Part shown: piece after piece, positions 12,982 to 20,262 of the stretch | Numbering within the stretch: the first letter of the stretch is position 1 | Layout of the letters: each line of letters opens with the position of its first letter | IMG/VR virus record: IMGVR_UViG_3300044614_001074 | Location: 1 to 20,262 of that record | Direction: 5' to 3' (one strand) | Origin: a virus | Length of the DNA: 20,262 nucleotides | Made by a program: the position numbers and the translations under genes | The notes under the pieces: model-generated | The model's input: the letters and a program-made list of their open reading frames with translations, nothing else | Told to the model about the DNA's origin: nothing | Database searches by the model: none

Positions 12982-13977
12982 ATGGCCGTATTTTCATCTA
13001 ACGTAGCAACGCTTGCCGATCACGCCAAGCGTCTGGATCCTGATGGCAGGACTCCCAAGATCGTTGAGCTTCTTGCTCAACAGAACTCAATCCTCGAAGA
13101 CATGATGTGGAAGGAAGGCAATCTTCCTACCGGTCACCGCACCACGGTGCGCACCGGGCTCCCCACGATCACTGCTCGTCGACTCAACGAAGGTGTCGCT
13201 TCCAGCAAGTCGACCACTGCTCAGCTCGATGAACAGTGCGCGATGCTCGAGGCGGTGTCCGAAGTGGACGTCGACCTGGTGAAGCTTAACGGCAACGACG
13301 CAGGCTTCCGCCTGTCCGAAGCTCAAGCTTTCATCGAAGCGATGAACCAGACCATGGCCGGCTACCTGTTCTACGGGAACGCCGCGACCTCGCCCGAAGT
13401 GTTCACGGGGCTTGCGCCTCGCTACAACAGCTTGAGCGGGAACATCGGTCAAAACGTCCTCAATGCCGGCGGCGCTGGCTCAGACAACACCTCCATCTGG
13501 CTGGTGGTGTGGGGCGAGAACACGGTGTGCGGGATCTACCCGAAAGGCTCCAAGGCGGGCCTCACGCACGAAGATCTGGGCGAGCAGCTCATCCAGACCG
13601 GAGTGGGCGTGGGCACTGGCCGCATGAAAGCATTCGTGGATCGCTGGCAGTGGAAGTGCGGTCTCGCTGTGCGTGACTGGCGCTACGCTGTTCGCGTCGC
13701 CAACATCGACGTGTCCAACCTGGTCACCGAAAGCGGCGCTGCAGACCTCACCAAGTTGATGATCAAGGCCGTTCACCGCATTCCTGCCTTTGGCATGGGC
13801 CGGGCAGTGTTCTACTGCAACCGGACGGTGCGCGAAATGCTCGACATCCAGGCGCTCAGCAAGGCCAGCAATCAACTGAGCATCGACAACTTCGATGGCA
13901 AGCCTATCACCAAGTTCCGCGGCATCCCGATCCAGACCTGCGATCAGATTCTGGAAACCGAAGCTGTCGTGGCCTAA
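12982..13977 (+). CDS. Major capsid protein, epsilon15 gp7 / BPP-1 Bbp17 type
   Basis: The 331-residue product is the expected size for this group (about 330 residues). The N-terminal motif QQNSILEDMMW (34-43) and GLPTITARRLNEGV followed by SSKSTT (59-79) match the 'NsiL..m.....G' and 'P....R..N.Gv..SKs' signatures of epsilon15-like coat proteins, which adopt the HK97 fold or a permuted form of it. Further conserved-looking parts are YGNAATSPEVFTGLAPRY (about 132-149), WGENTVCGIYPKG and the C-terminal ITKFRGIPIQTCDQIL. It forms the icosahedral shell. It follows the scaffold gene after 9 bases, with leader taaaacaaacctATG and no Shine-Dalgarno sequence, even though it must be made in large amounts. 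Confidence 0.92.
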   Translation: MAVFSSNVATLADHAKRLDPDGRTPKIVELLAQQNSILEDMMWKEGNLPTGHRTTVRTGLPTITARRLNEGVASSKSTTAQLDEQCAMLEAVSEVDVDLVKLNGNDAGFRLSEAQAFIEAMNQTMAGYLFYGNAATSPEVFTGLAPRYNSLSGNIGQNVLNAGGAGSDNTSIWLVVWGENTVCGIYPKGSKAGLTHEDLGEQLIQTGVGVGTGRMKAFVDRWQWKCGLAVRDWRYAVRVANIDVSNLVTESGAADLTKLMIKAVHRIPAFGMGRAVFYCNRTVREMLDIQALSKASNQLSIDNFDGKPITKFRGIPIQTCDQILETEAVVA

Positions 13978-14006
13978 TCCAAAAACAAGAAAGGAAAGCA
14001 CACAAT

Positions 14007-14465
14007 ATGGCTATCTTTGACCGCCAAAATATGTTCAGCGATGCGCAGTCCGTCATCGGCACTGCTGCAACGCCTTCCACCGACACGTTGGACCTCAGCC
14101 CGCTTTACAGCGGTCCTGGTGGATCTAATGTGGCCCGCGACCTCGGCGTTGGCGAGGACCTGTACCTGCAGGTCACCGTCACCGGGGTGGCTGGCACCTC
14201 GCCCACTGCAACCGTCCAGATCGAGACGGCAGACGACTCCGGGTTCAGCTCGAACCTCGGAACCGTTGCCACCTACGGTCCGGTCGCGCTGCCTGCAGCC
14301 GGCGGACAGGTGCTCATCGCGCCCGTTCCGTTTGGTGACTACCGCAAGTTCCTTCGCCTCAAGTACACCTTGGGCGGGACTTCGCCGGCAGGCACGTTCA
14401 AGGCTGCACTGGTCAAGGGTGTCACCGCGGTGAAGATCTACAGTGACGCTGTAGTGATCGGCTAA
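14007..14465 (+). CDS. Bbp16-like capsid cement (decoration) protein
   Basis: The 152-residue product begins MAIFDRQNMFSDAQSV, continues with a strand-rich Gly/Thr/Ala-rich body (DLGVGEDLYLQVTVTGV, VQIETADDSGFSSNLGTV) and ends FGDYRKFLRLKYTLGGTSP, AVKIYSDAVVIG. This matches the Bbp16 family, the cementing protein that clamps capsid subunits of BPP-1-type phages. The 'DYRKFLRLKYT' segment is typical. It stands directly after the major capsid gene, the usual place, in a roughly one-to-one assembly pair. Its leader contains aaggaaag, so it is one of the few structural genes with a Shine-Dalgarno-like site. Confidence 0.85.
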   Translation: MAIFDRQNMFSDAQSVIGTAATPSTDTLDLSPLYSGPGGSNVARDLGVGEDLYLQVTVTGVAGTSPTATVQIETADDSGFSSNLGTVATYGPVALPAAGGQVLIAPVPFGDYRKFLRLKYTLGGTSPAGTFKAALVKGVTAVKIYSDAVVIG

Positions 14466-14469
14466 GCGT

Positions 14470-14715
14470 ATGGCTGCAATCCGAGTTCGCATCATTAGGA
14501 CCGGGTTTATCGGATCCCAGGTGAGGCTCCCCGGCGAGGAGCTCACCTTGGCCCATAAACGCTACTTCAGCGACAAGTGGATGGAGCTTCTGGGCCCTGT
14601 GCCCGAGGCGCCCACTGAGCAAAAGGTAGTGCAGGATGCCCCTGCAGAGTCCGACGATCCAGGTGTGGATCTCGAGCTTGAGGCATCGCCGGTGAAGCCC
14701 AAGCGCAGCAAATAA
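14470..14715 (+). CDS. Small hypothetical protein at the end of the head block (81 aa)
   Basis: The product begins MAAIRVRIIRTGFIGSQVRL, with a strand-rich first half containing a pattern like the small 'cell-wall/tail SH3' or 'head completion' proteins (PGEELTLAHKRYFSDKWMELL), and ends in an acidic then basic disordered tail (ESDDPGVDLELEASPVKPKRSK). It is probably a minor head or connector component by its place between the cement protein and the tail tubular gene, but I recognise no named family. It begins 4 bases after the previous stop without a Shine-Dalgarno sequence. A strong terminator follows it. Confidence 0.65.
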   Translation: MAAIRVRIIRTGFIGSQVRLPGEELTLAHKRYFSDKWMELLGPVPEAPTEQKVVQDAPAESDDPGVDLELEASPVKPKRSK

Positions 14716-14741
14716 CCACCCGGCGGGAGTCCCCGTCGCTT

Positions 14742-14774
14742 AAGGGGGGCGGGGTAACTCCCGCCCCCTTTCTT
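14742..14774 (+). terminator. Strong terminator between the head and tail blocks
   Basis: The arms 14742-14753 and 14760-14771 pair over 12 positions with a single G-T wobble, around a 6-base loop (gtaact). The 3' arm ends in TTT and continues TTCTTATTC (T-rich). It ends only 5 bases before the ATG at 14780, so tail genes need readthrough or their own promoter. Confidence 0.8.
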
Positions 14775-14779
14775 ATTCT

Positions 14780-15457
14780 ATGGCCCAGACTGTCGTCCAA
14801 ATCTGCAACACCGCCCTGGCTCGCATCGGGGTGTCCAACTTCATCTCCTCAATCGACGAGGCCACCCAGGAAGCTGCGGTGTGCAAGCTGCTGTATGAGC
14901 AGTGCCGGGACCGGCTGCTGCGCGAAGTGCATTGGCCGTTTGCTCGCGTGTTCAAGGCGCTGACGCTCGTTGAGCAGGCTGGCAGCGAACCGGCATGGGC
15001 GACCGAGTGGGCCTATGCCTACCGCTATCCGACCGACTGCCTGACCATCTGGCGGATCCTTACCAAGACCGGACGCAACGAGACGACGCCCGAGCCCTAC
15101 GACATTGGGCGCGACGAGCAGGGCCGGCTGCTGTTCACCAACCAGCTAAACGCCATCGCTGAGTACACCGCCCGGGTTGAAGACCCGGCACAGTTTGACT
15201 CGACCTTTGTTTCGGCGCTCGCGTGGCTGCTGGCCATGGAGATCGCTATGCCTCTGTCGGCCATGGATAACCTGCGCAAACAGGCGATGCAGGCGTACAT
15301 GGGAGAGCGTGATCAGGCGGCGCGCATTGCCGGCAACGAAAGCGAGCAAAGCCGCGATGTTGACACTGAGTTCTTGAACGCCAGGGGGTATGCAGCCAAC
15401 ACTGTTCTGGCAGACAGCGGAGTCGCCATCTACCCGAACGGATTCACCATTAGCTGA
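14780..15457 (+). CDS. Tail tubular protein A-like (gp11-type) protein
   Basis: The 225-residue product opens MAQTVVQICNTALARIGVS and continues ATQEAAVCKLLYEQCRDRLLREVHWPFAR, then WATEWAYAYRYPTDCLTIW. This is the standard start of podophage tail tubular A/head-tail adaptor proteins, which form the ring under the portal and link it to the nozzle. The C-terminal region (ALAWLLAMEIAMPLS, then MQAYMGERDQAARIAGNE and NARGY) also fits. It directly precedes the tubular B-like gene, as expected. The 5' leader is the tail of the terminator, and no Shine-Dalgarno sequence is visible, so how it is expressed is unclear. Confidence 0.88.
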   Translation: MAQTVVQICNTALARIGVSNFISSIDEATQEAAVCKLLYEQCRDRLLREVHWPFARVFKALTLVEQAGSEPAWATEWAYAYRYPTDCLTIWRILTKTGRNETTPEPYDIGRDEQGRLLFTNQLNAIAEYTARVEDPAQFDSTFVSALAWLLAMEIAMPLSAMDNLRKQAMQAYMGERDQAARIAGNESEQSRDVDTEFLNARGYAANTVLADSGVAIYPNGFTIS

Positions 15458-17748
15458 TGCCTTCTACGATTCAACGCTCTTTTGCCGGCGGCGAGATTGC
15501 CCCGGCGCTCTATGGTCGCGCCGATCAGATCAAGTATCAGACCGGCTTGCAGACCTGCCGCAACTTCCTCGTGATGCGTCACGGCGGAGTGGCCAATCGG
15601 CCTGGCACAAGGTTCGTTACGGAAGTCAAAGACAGCACCAAGGCTGTGCGCCTGGTGAAGTTTGTCTTCAACACCTTGCAGACTTACGTTCTGGAGTTTG
15701 GCGACCTGTACATGCGCGTCATCAAGAATGGCGTGCAACTCAAGGTTGGCGGCGTCCCCTACGAGATTGTCACGCCGTATGTGGCCGCGGATCTTCGCTC
15801 CCTGCAGTACGTTCAAAGCGGGGACGTCATCACCATCGTTCATAAGAGCTATGCGCCCCGAACGCTGGCCCGCACAGGCGACACAGCCTGGACGCTTTCC
15901 ACGTTGACGTTTGCTCCGAGCATTGCGGCGCCTACTACGCCCGCCGCATCGCCTGCAGGAACCGCCAACTATTATGTGGTCACGGCGGTAAAGGCTGAGA
16001 CGTTTGAGGAAAGTCTGCCAACCAGCGAAGTGGGCTCCTCAACTGCCGCTCCCACGACCGCTTCGCCTGTCACGATTACTTGGACCGCGGTCAGCGGCGC
16101 GCAGGAATACAACGTCTACAAGAAAAAGAACGGCGTGTTTGGCTACATCGGCGTAGCGCAGGGCACGTCGTTCAAAGACGATGGGCTGAGCGCCGATGTG
16201 ACTGAGACGCCGCCTCAGAGTCGCAATCCATTTCCTACGGCAAACGATTACCCCGGGGTGGTCTCGTACTACCAGCAGCGCCAGCTATTCGCATCGTCGA
16301 CGAACAACCCGGAAAAGGTGTGGATGAGCCGCACCGGCAACTACAAGAATTTCTCGATCCGCTCGCCCCTGCAGGACGATGACGCGGTCACATTCACCAT
16401 TGCAGGCCGGCAGGTGAACAAAATCGAGCACCTGCTCGAGATCGGCAACATGCTCATTCTCACCAGCGGGGGTGAGTGGCTGATCCTTGGGGACGCTGAC
16501 GGAGTGGTCCGCCCCTCCGCAATCAATTTGAAGCAACAGGGCTACACCGGCAGCTCGGGCATTCCGCCCATCGTTGTGGGCAATAACGCACTGTATGTGC
16601 AGGCCCGCGGGACAGTTTGCCGGGACCTTCGCTACGACTTCCAGTCCGATGGCTACACCGGGCGAGACTTGACCGTCTTTGCAGCGCACCTATTTGACGG
16701 GTATCAGATTGTGGCCTGGGACTACGCCCAGATTCCTCACAGCATCGTGTGGACCGTGCGATCCGACGGCACGCTGCTTGGGCTTACCTATGTGCGCGAG
16801 CACGAAGTGTGGGGATGGCACCGGCACGACACCGACGGCCAGTTTGAAGACGTCGTCGCGGTCCCAGAGGGCAACGAAGACAGCATCTATGTGGTGGTTC
16901 AGCGCACCGTCAACGGCGTGAGCAAACGCTACATTGAACGGTTCGCGCCCCGAGCAACTTCGCAGACCATCGACATCAAGCGCGATGCTTTCTTCGTCGA
17001 TTGCGGCGGGACCTACGACGGCAAGAATGCCGGCGCCACGACGCTTAAAGTCGAAGCCAACACCGGGCTCACCGTACAGCAGACGCAGTTCCTGGTCGCC
17101 AGCGCAGGCTCATTTACCGCCGGCGAGGTGGGCAACGCTTACGATCTCACTGTCGGAAGCGTCACCATCCGGTTTAGCGTGCTGGAATACGTCAGCGCCA
17201 CCGTGCTTGTCGTCCAGCCATCAAAGAACATTCCTGCCGGGTTTGCCGGCGTCACGAGCACCAACTGGTCGCGCTGCGTCGATGAAATATCCGGGCTGAG
17301 CTTTTTGATCGGCAAGACCGTGGCGATCCTCGCTGACGGAAATGTGCATCCGCAGCGCGTAGTCGACGGCACAGGGAAGATCACGCTTGACCGGCCCTAC
17401 TCGGTGGTGCATGTGGGCCTGCCCTACCTATCGACGATCAAGACGCTTGCCTTGGACGCGCAAAACGCCGAGACCATTTCGGACAAGCACAAGATCATCA
17501 ACAAGGTGTCGATGCAGGTGGAAAGCTCCCGGGGCATCTTTGCCGGCCCGGACCAAGCGCACCTGCGCGAATACAAGCAGCGCCAGTACGAGCCCTACAA
17601 CGAACCTGTGGCACTGGCCACCAGATTGGTTGAGGTGCAGACCATCGCGCAGTGGGACAAGAACGCTCAGGTGACCGTCGAGCAACAAGATCCTATCCCA
17701 ATCACGATTCTTTCGATTGTGCCCCAGGTAACCGTGGCACCAAAATAG
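15457..17748 (+). CDS. Tail tubular protein B-like (nozzle) protein with FN3-like insert
   Basis: The 763-residue product opens MPSTIQRSFAGGEIAPALYG and continues TCRNFLVMRHGGVANRPGTRFV, a very conserved start of podophage nozzle proteins. The main body has VVSYYQQRQLFASSTNNPEKV (about 261-281), GGEWLILGDADGVVRPSAINL and LDRPYSVVHVGLPYL. Inserted at about 158-258 is a fibronectin-III-like strand-rich unit (ANYYVVTAVKAETFEESLPT, VTITWTAVSGAQEYNVYKKK), a form also found in other tail proteins. Six copies should make the tail tip through which DNA leaves. It starts one base into the previous stop (TGATG) with no Shine-Dalgarno sequence, so the two are probably coupled. Confidence 0.88.
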   Translation: MPSTIQRSFAGGEIAPALYGRADQIKYQTGLQTCRNFLVMRHGGVANRPGTRFVTEVKDSTKAVRLVKFVFNTLQTYVLEFGDLYMRVIKNGVQLKVGGVPYEIVTPYVAADLRSLQYVQSGDVITIVHKSYAPRTLARTGDTAWTLSTLTFAPSIAAPTTPAASPAGTANYYVVTAVKAETFEESLPTSEVGSSTAAPTTASPVTITWTAVSGAQEYNVYKKKNGVFGYIGVAQGTSFKDDGLSADVTETPPQSRNPFPTANDYPGVVSYYQQRQLFASSTNNPEKVWMSRTGNYKNFSIRSPLQDDDAVTFTIAGRQVNKIEHLLEIGNMLILTSGGEWLILGDADGVVRPSAINLKQQGYTGSSGIPPIVVGNNALYVQARGTVCRDLRYDFQSDGYTGRDLTVFAAHLFDGYQIVAWDYAQIPHSIVWTVRSDGTLLGLTYVREHEVWGWHRHDTDGQFEDVVAVPEGNEDSIYVVVQRTVNGVSKRYIERFAPRATSQTIDIKRDAFFVDCGGTYDGKNAGATTLKVEANTGLTVQQTQFLVASAGSFTAGEVGNAYDLTVGSVTIRFSVLEYVSATVLVVQPSKNIPAGFAGVTSTNWSRCVDEISGLSFLIGKTVAILADGNVHPQRVVDGTGKITLDRPYSVVHVGLPYLSTIKTLALDAQNAETISDKHKIINKVSMQVESSRGIFAGPDQAHLREYKQRQYEPYNEPVALATRLVEVQTIAQWDKNAQVTVEQQDPIPITILSIVPQVTVAPK

Positions 17749-17758
17749 AGGCATCACT

Positions 17759-18337
17759 ATGGCATCAGGCGGATCATCAGGCGGATCATCAGGCGGATCA
17801 TCGGGCGGATCATCGAGCGGCGGCGGCGGCATGGGCGCTCTGGGAGGACTATCCCTCGGCATGCAGATTGGCGGTGCTATTGGCGGCTTCTATGCAGCCA
17901 ACAGTGCTGCGCGCACAAGCCGCAAGATTTCCGAGTTCAACGCCCGTTCTGGGGACATGCAGGCTAGGTGGGCTGAGGACCGGGGCATTGAAGCGATTTA
18001 CCGGCACCGGCTTAAGATGCGCGGCGTTCGCGGAGCACAGCGGACTTCGTTTGCCGGGCAGAACGTCCTGGTGGATGATGGCACCGCGCTTGAAGCTCAG
18101 GAGGACGCCGCCAAGTGGACCGAGGTCGACGCTATCACCATCAAGAATAACGCCGCCCTGGAAGCGTGGGGCTACAAATTGCAGGCCATCAACTCGAGCA
18201 TTCAGGGAGCTTTGAACAGCGGCATACAAGGGACAGGCACACTGCTCACCGGGCTCGGGGGCGCCGCAAGAGACGCCTACGTCATGTTTGGCGATAGGCA
18301 AAACGGCGGGGGTCGGTCGTCCGCAAAATCGGGTTAA
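17759..18337 (+). CDS. Glycine-rich probable internal virion protein (192 aa)
   Basis: Residues 2-23 are a flexible Gly/Ser repeat, written in DNA as four 12-base units, GGCGGATCATCA/G (17768-17815). A glycine-zipper-like hydrophobic stretch follows (GALGGLSLGMQIGGAIGGFY), then a helical body with RKISEFNARSGDMQARWAEDRG and VDAITIKNNAALEAWGYKLQ. The pattern of a short hydrophobic start, Ala/Arg helices and 'ITIKNNA...WGY' is found in internal virion or gp14-like proteins ejected with DNA by podophages. It stands after the nozzle gene and before a long helical protein, as in T7-like order. Possible Shine-Dalgarno: GAGG about 10 bases before the ATG. The role is an inference from position and shape. 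Confidence 0.7.
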   Translation: MASGGSSGGSSGGSSGGSSSGGGGMGALGGLSLGMQIGGAIGGFYAANSAARTSRKISEFNARSGDMQARWAEDRGIEAIYRHRLKMRGVRGAQRTSFAGQNVLVDDGTALEAQEDAAKWTEVDAITIKNNAALEAWGYKLQAINSSIQGALNSGIQGTGTLLTGLGGAARDAYVMFGDRQNGGGRSSAKSG

Positions 18338-18346
18338 TCGAACACC

Positions 18347-20167
18347 ATGCCAACCGCACCCATCTACAACGGGCCGCAGATCGCCCAAGGTCAAATATCC
18401 ACGCCGAACCTTAATCCAAACGTCAGCCCGGAACAAATGGGCGGCGGACTGGCGCAGGGGCTTGCCAACGTCGGCAGGGCTGGGATGGAGATTTACAAGG
18501 CCGAGCGCGACAAGGCGGACGACATTGCCGCGCAGGACGCCATTGCCAGAGCGCAGAACAAGCAGACCGAGCGCCTTTACAACCCGCAAACCGGCGTGCT
18601 GTTTCGCAAAGGCGCAGACCTCTACGAGAACGCCCGCACCTTTGCTGATGACTTTCAAAATGACCTGAACGAGATCCAAGACTCGCTCGGCAATGACCGA
18701 GTGAAGATGCGTTTTCAGCGCGTGCGCGATACGTTATGGAACGAGTACAACCGCACGCTCAGCACGCATGTGCAGCGCGAGATCGTCGACACGGCGAACA
18801 CCTCGACCGAGAACTTTCTGCGCTCGACAAAAACGCGGGCGCTCACTGCATTGGACAACGACCCGTCATTGACTCTTCCGCAAACACAGGAAGGCGGATT
18901 TGACTTTTCGGAGTGGGACAACGCACTGCAGTTGATGTCGGGCTCTATTGCAGAGAACGCCAGGCGCACCGGCAGGAGCGCGCAGGATGTCGAGAAGGCA
19001 ATTCAAGAGCACGTTGGGGAGTTTCACGTCCAGACAATCAAGCTACTTTCCGAGAAGGGAAACACCGACGCGGTGAAGGCGTACAAGGAACGCTACGCTG
19101 ATCAGATCCCATATCAGTCCAAAGCTGCGGTGAACGACGCAATCAAGCGCGGGACTGTTATTGACGAGTCGCAGTCTTGGACTGATCGGATCTTGGACAT
19201 GGTTACACCAGACGTGTTTGCGGTGACTCCTGAAGGAAAAGCTACGACTTTGCAGGAGCAAGAAGCCGCAGCCAATACCCTGGTGGCCGACCTTCTTAAG
19301 GGGAAGGGCGAGGTGCGCGATCAGGTGCAACGGCGTATCGCCGCGGAGTTTAACCAGCGCAAGCAGGCACAGCACGATTTCCAGGTTGACACGTTTAACA
19401 GCTACGCAACACGGGTTCAGAAGAACGAAAAGTATGACCGCCTCAGTAAGGAAGAGAACTTCTGGCGGATGACGCCTCAGCAGCGCGAGCTTGTAGAAAG
19501 GATTTGGGAAGAAAAGTCGCAGGGTAAAGACCTCGGTAAGGACGAAGCAAAGGTGTATCGGTTTTTAGCAACCGCATATTCAAATGACGAGGCAACCAGA
19601 GATTGGTTTCGTTCCCTAGACCTGACTGCTCAGGGGCTTACTCCAAAAGAGTTTGCAGAGCTTAAGACTGTGCAAATACACCTTCAGCAAGCAAATTTAT
19701 CTGAGCAGCAAAAGCTTGAATACGAGGGCATTCGGTCCATTCATGAAATTGCGGATGACGCTATGACTTCAATGGGCTGGAAGGACAAGGATGAGAATGG
19801 GCGCAAGTACAGATACCAGTTTCAAAAGAGGCTTGAGGAGGAGGTTAGGGCAGTCGAGTCGCGCACCAAGAAAAAGGTAGTTCCTGCCGACGTTCAGATG
19901 ATTTCTGACGAGTTGCTTCTTAAAGCCGCAGTCAAAGGCAAATACTTTGGCGCCGATAAGAAGTTTTTATTCGAGTTGACGCCAGCAGAGGCAACAGCTC
20001 CTGATACGAAGATTGTGTCCGATATTAGTGACGAAATTAAAGGGCGCATTCGGACGCAGTTTCAGAAGACGCAGAAGCGCCTGCCCACTGACGAAGAGAT
20101 TCAGAGGGCGTACTACAACGAGGTGCGCATCAGACAGCAAACCCGCGGACTCAAATTCAAAGACTAA
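18347..20167 (+). CDS. Large helical internal virion or tail protein (606 aa)
   Basis: The product opens MPTAPIYNGPQIAQGQIS with a GGLAQGLANVGRAGMEIYKA helix. The rest is strongly helical and charged, with LYNPQTGVLFRKGADLYENA (about 77-96) and ADDFQNDLNEIQDSLGN, and the C-terminal half is Lys/Glu-rich (KVYRFLATAYSNDEATRDWF, RTQFQKTQKRLPTDEEIQRA). This composition fits podophage internal core proteins, which line the ejection channel, but no named family is certain. 'PQTGVLFRKGADLYENA' resembles a conserved segment of many such proteins. It stands between the 192-residue protein and a further structural gene it overlaps (TAATG). No Shine-Dalgarno is seen. By eye the DNA becomes less GC-rich after about 19390. 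Confidence 0.75.
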   Translation: MPTAPIYNGPQIAQGQISTPNLNPNVSPEQMGGGLAQGLANVGRAGMEIYKAERDKADDIAAQDAIARAQNKQTERLYNPQTGVLFRKGADLYENARTFADDFQNDLNEIQDSLGNDRVKMRFQRVRDTLWNEYNRTLSTHVQREIVDTANTSTENFLRSTKTRALTALDNDPSLTLPQTQEGGFDFSEWDNALQLMSGSIAENARRTGRSAQDVEKAIQEHVGEFHVQTIKLLSEKGNTDAVKAYKERYADQIPYQSKAAVNDAIKRGTVIDESQSWTDRILDMVTPDVFAVTPEGKATTLQEQEAAANTLVADLLKGKGEVRDQVQRRIAAEFNQRKQAQHDFQVDTFNSYATRVQKNEKYDRLSKEENFWRMTPQQRELVERIWEEKSQGKDLGKDEAKVYRFLATAYSNDEATRDWFRSLDLTAQGLTPKEFAELKTVQIHLQQANLSEQQKLEYEGIRSIHEIADDAMTSMGWKDKDENGRKYRYQFQKRLEEEVRAVESRTKKKVVPADVQMISDELLLKAAVKGKYFGADKKFLFELTPAEATAPDTKIVSDISDEIKGRIRTQFQKTQKRLPTDEEIQRAYYNEVRIRQQTRGLKFKD

Positions 20168-20262
20168 TGGCTGGCTCAATTTTCGACACTCGCCCTCAAG
20201 ATGTAGACATGTCCATGCTTGCCGCGGCGAGCACCACGCCCGACGCGCACGCGAAGGTGATG
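20167..20262 (+). CDS. Next structural gene, 3' end outside the window
   Basis: An ATG at 20167 in a TAATG overlap with the previous stop opens a frame that stays open to the window edge. The 32 visible residues begin MAGSIFDTRPQDVDMSML and continue AAASTTPDAHAKV. The tight coupling and start are like the genes before it, and it is probably another internal virion or tail protein, perhaps a large one. Nothing in 32 residues identifies it. A copy of TGTAGACA lies within it (about 20206-20213, coding for the Asp-Val-Asp part), probably by chance. Confidence 0.6.
   Translation, partial: MAGSIFDTRPQDVDMSMLAAASTTPDAHAKVM

Noticed and set aside
17768-17815. Four tandem 12-bp units as a regulatory repeat
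   Set aside because: They encode the Gly-Gly-Ser-Ser linker at the start of the 192-residue protein and are in frame, so a protein explanation is enough.
1-20262. tRNA genes
   Set aside because: I saw no cloverleaf with a GTTCNANNC-type T loop and acceptor stem; isolated GTTCGA matches fall inside coding regions. This was by eye, not by a tRNA search.

Overview
This window is part of a tailed double-stranded DNA phage genome, probably a short-tailed (podovirus-type) phage or a closely related prophage. Every convincing gene is on the + strand. The structural genes match the head and tail set of the BPP-1 / epsilon15-like podophages: a podovirus-type head-to-tail connector, a Bbp19-like protein, a gp7/Bbp17-like major capsid protein, a Bbp16-like cement protein and tail tubular A- and B-like proteins. 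The DNA looks GC-rich and favours GC-ending codons, which suits a GC-rich, probably Gram-negative host, but the host cannot be named from this sequence. No integrase, repressor, replication gene, lysis gene, tRNA or CRISPR is present.

Layout. (1) Positions 1-2731 are an accessory or early region of small, tightly overlapping genes: a DUF3310 protein cut by the window edge, a basic Pro/Lys-rich protein and a terminator (721-760). A second run follows, led by a Lar-like zinc-ribbon protein (possible anti-restriction) with six small uncharacterised genes behind it, ending at a terminator (2763-2795). (2) Positions 2732-3157 carry no gene but hold a dense array of the 8-mer TGTAGACA/TGTCTACA, a perfect 21-bp inverted repeat and a nested hairpin. 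(3) Positions 3158-5035 hold a small unknown gene, a TerS-like protein and the large terminase. (4) Positions 5058-7918 hold a cupin-SET fusion protein, a small membrane-anchored or coiled protein and the portal. (5) Positions 7924-11919 are an adhesin cassette: a collagen-like/polyglycine tail fibre, a 58-residue protein and an Asp-box propeller-like protein. (6) Positions 11937-14715 hold the capsid block: Bbp19-like, scaffold, major capsid, cement and a small unknown protein, then a terminator. (7) Positions 14780-20262 hold the tail and internal-virion block: tail tubular A-like, tail tubular B-like with a fibronectin-III-like insert, a glycine-rich probable internal protein, a 606-residue helical protein and the start of one more gene.

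Together the genes package DNA (TerS/TerL/portal), build the shell (scaffold, capsid, cement), build the short tail (tubular A/B, internal proteins) and bind the host (fibre, propeller). The most unusual items are the TGTAGACA array just before the packaging genes, which could be an origin, operator array or terminase recognition site, and the SET methyltransferase-like domain fused to a phage cupin between TerL and portal. Most late genes also lack a Shine-Dalgarno sequence and start after A/T- or A/C-rich leaders, whereas the small early genes have strong ones.
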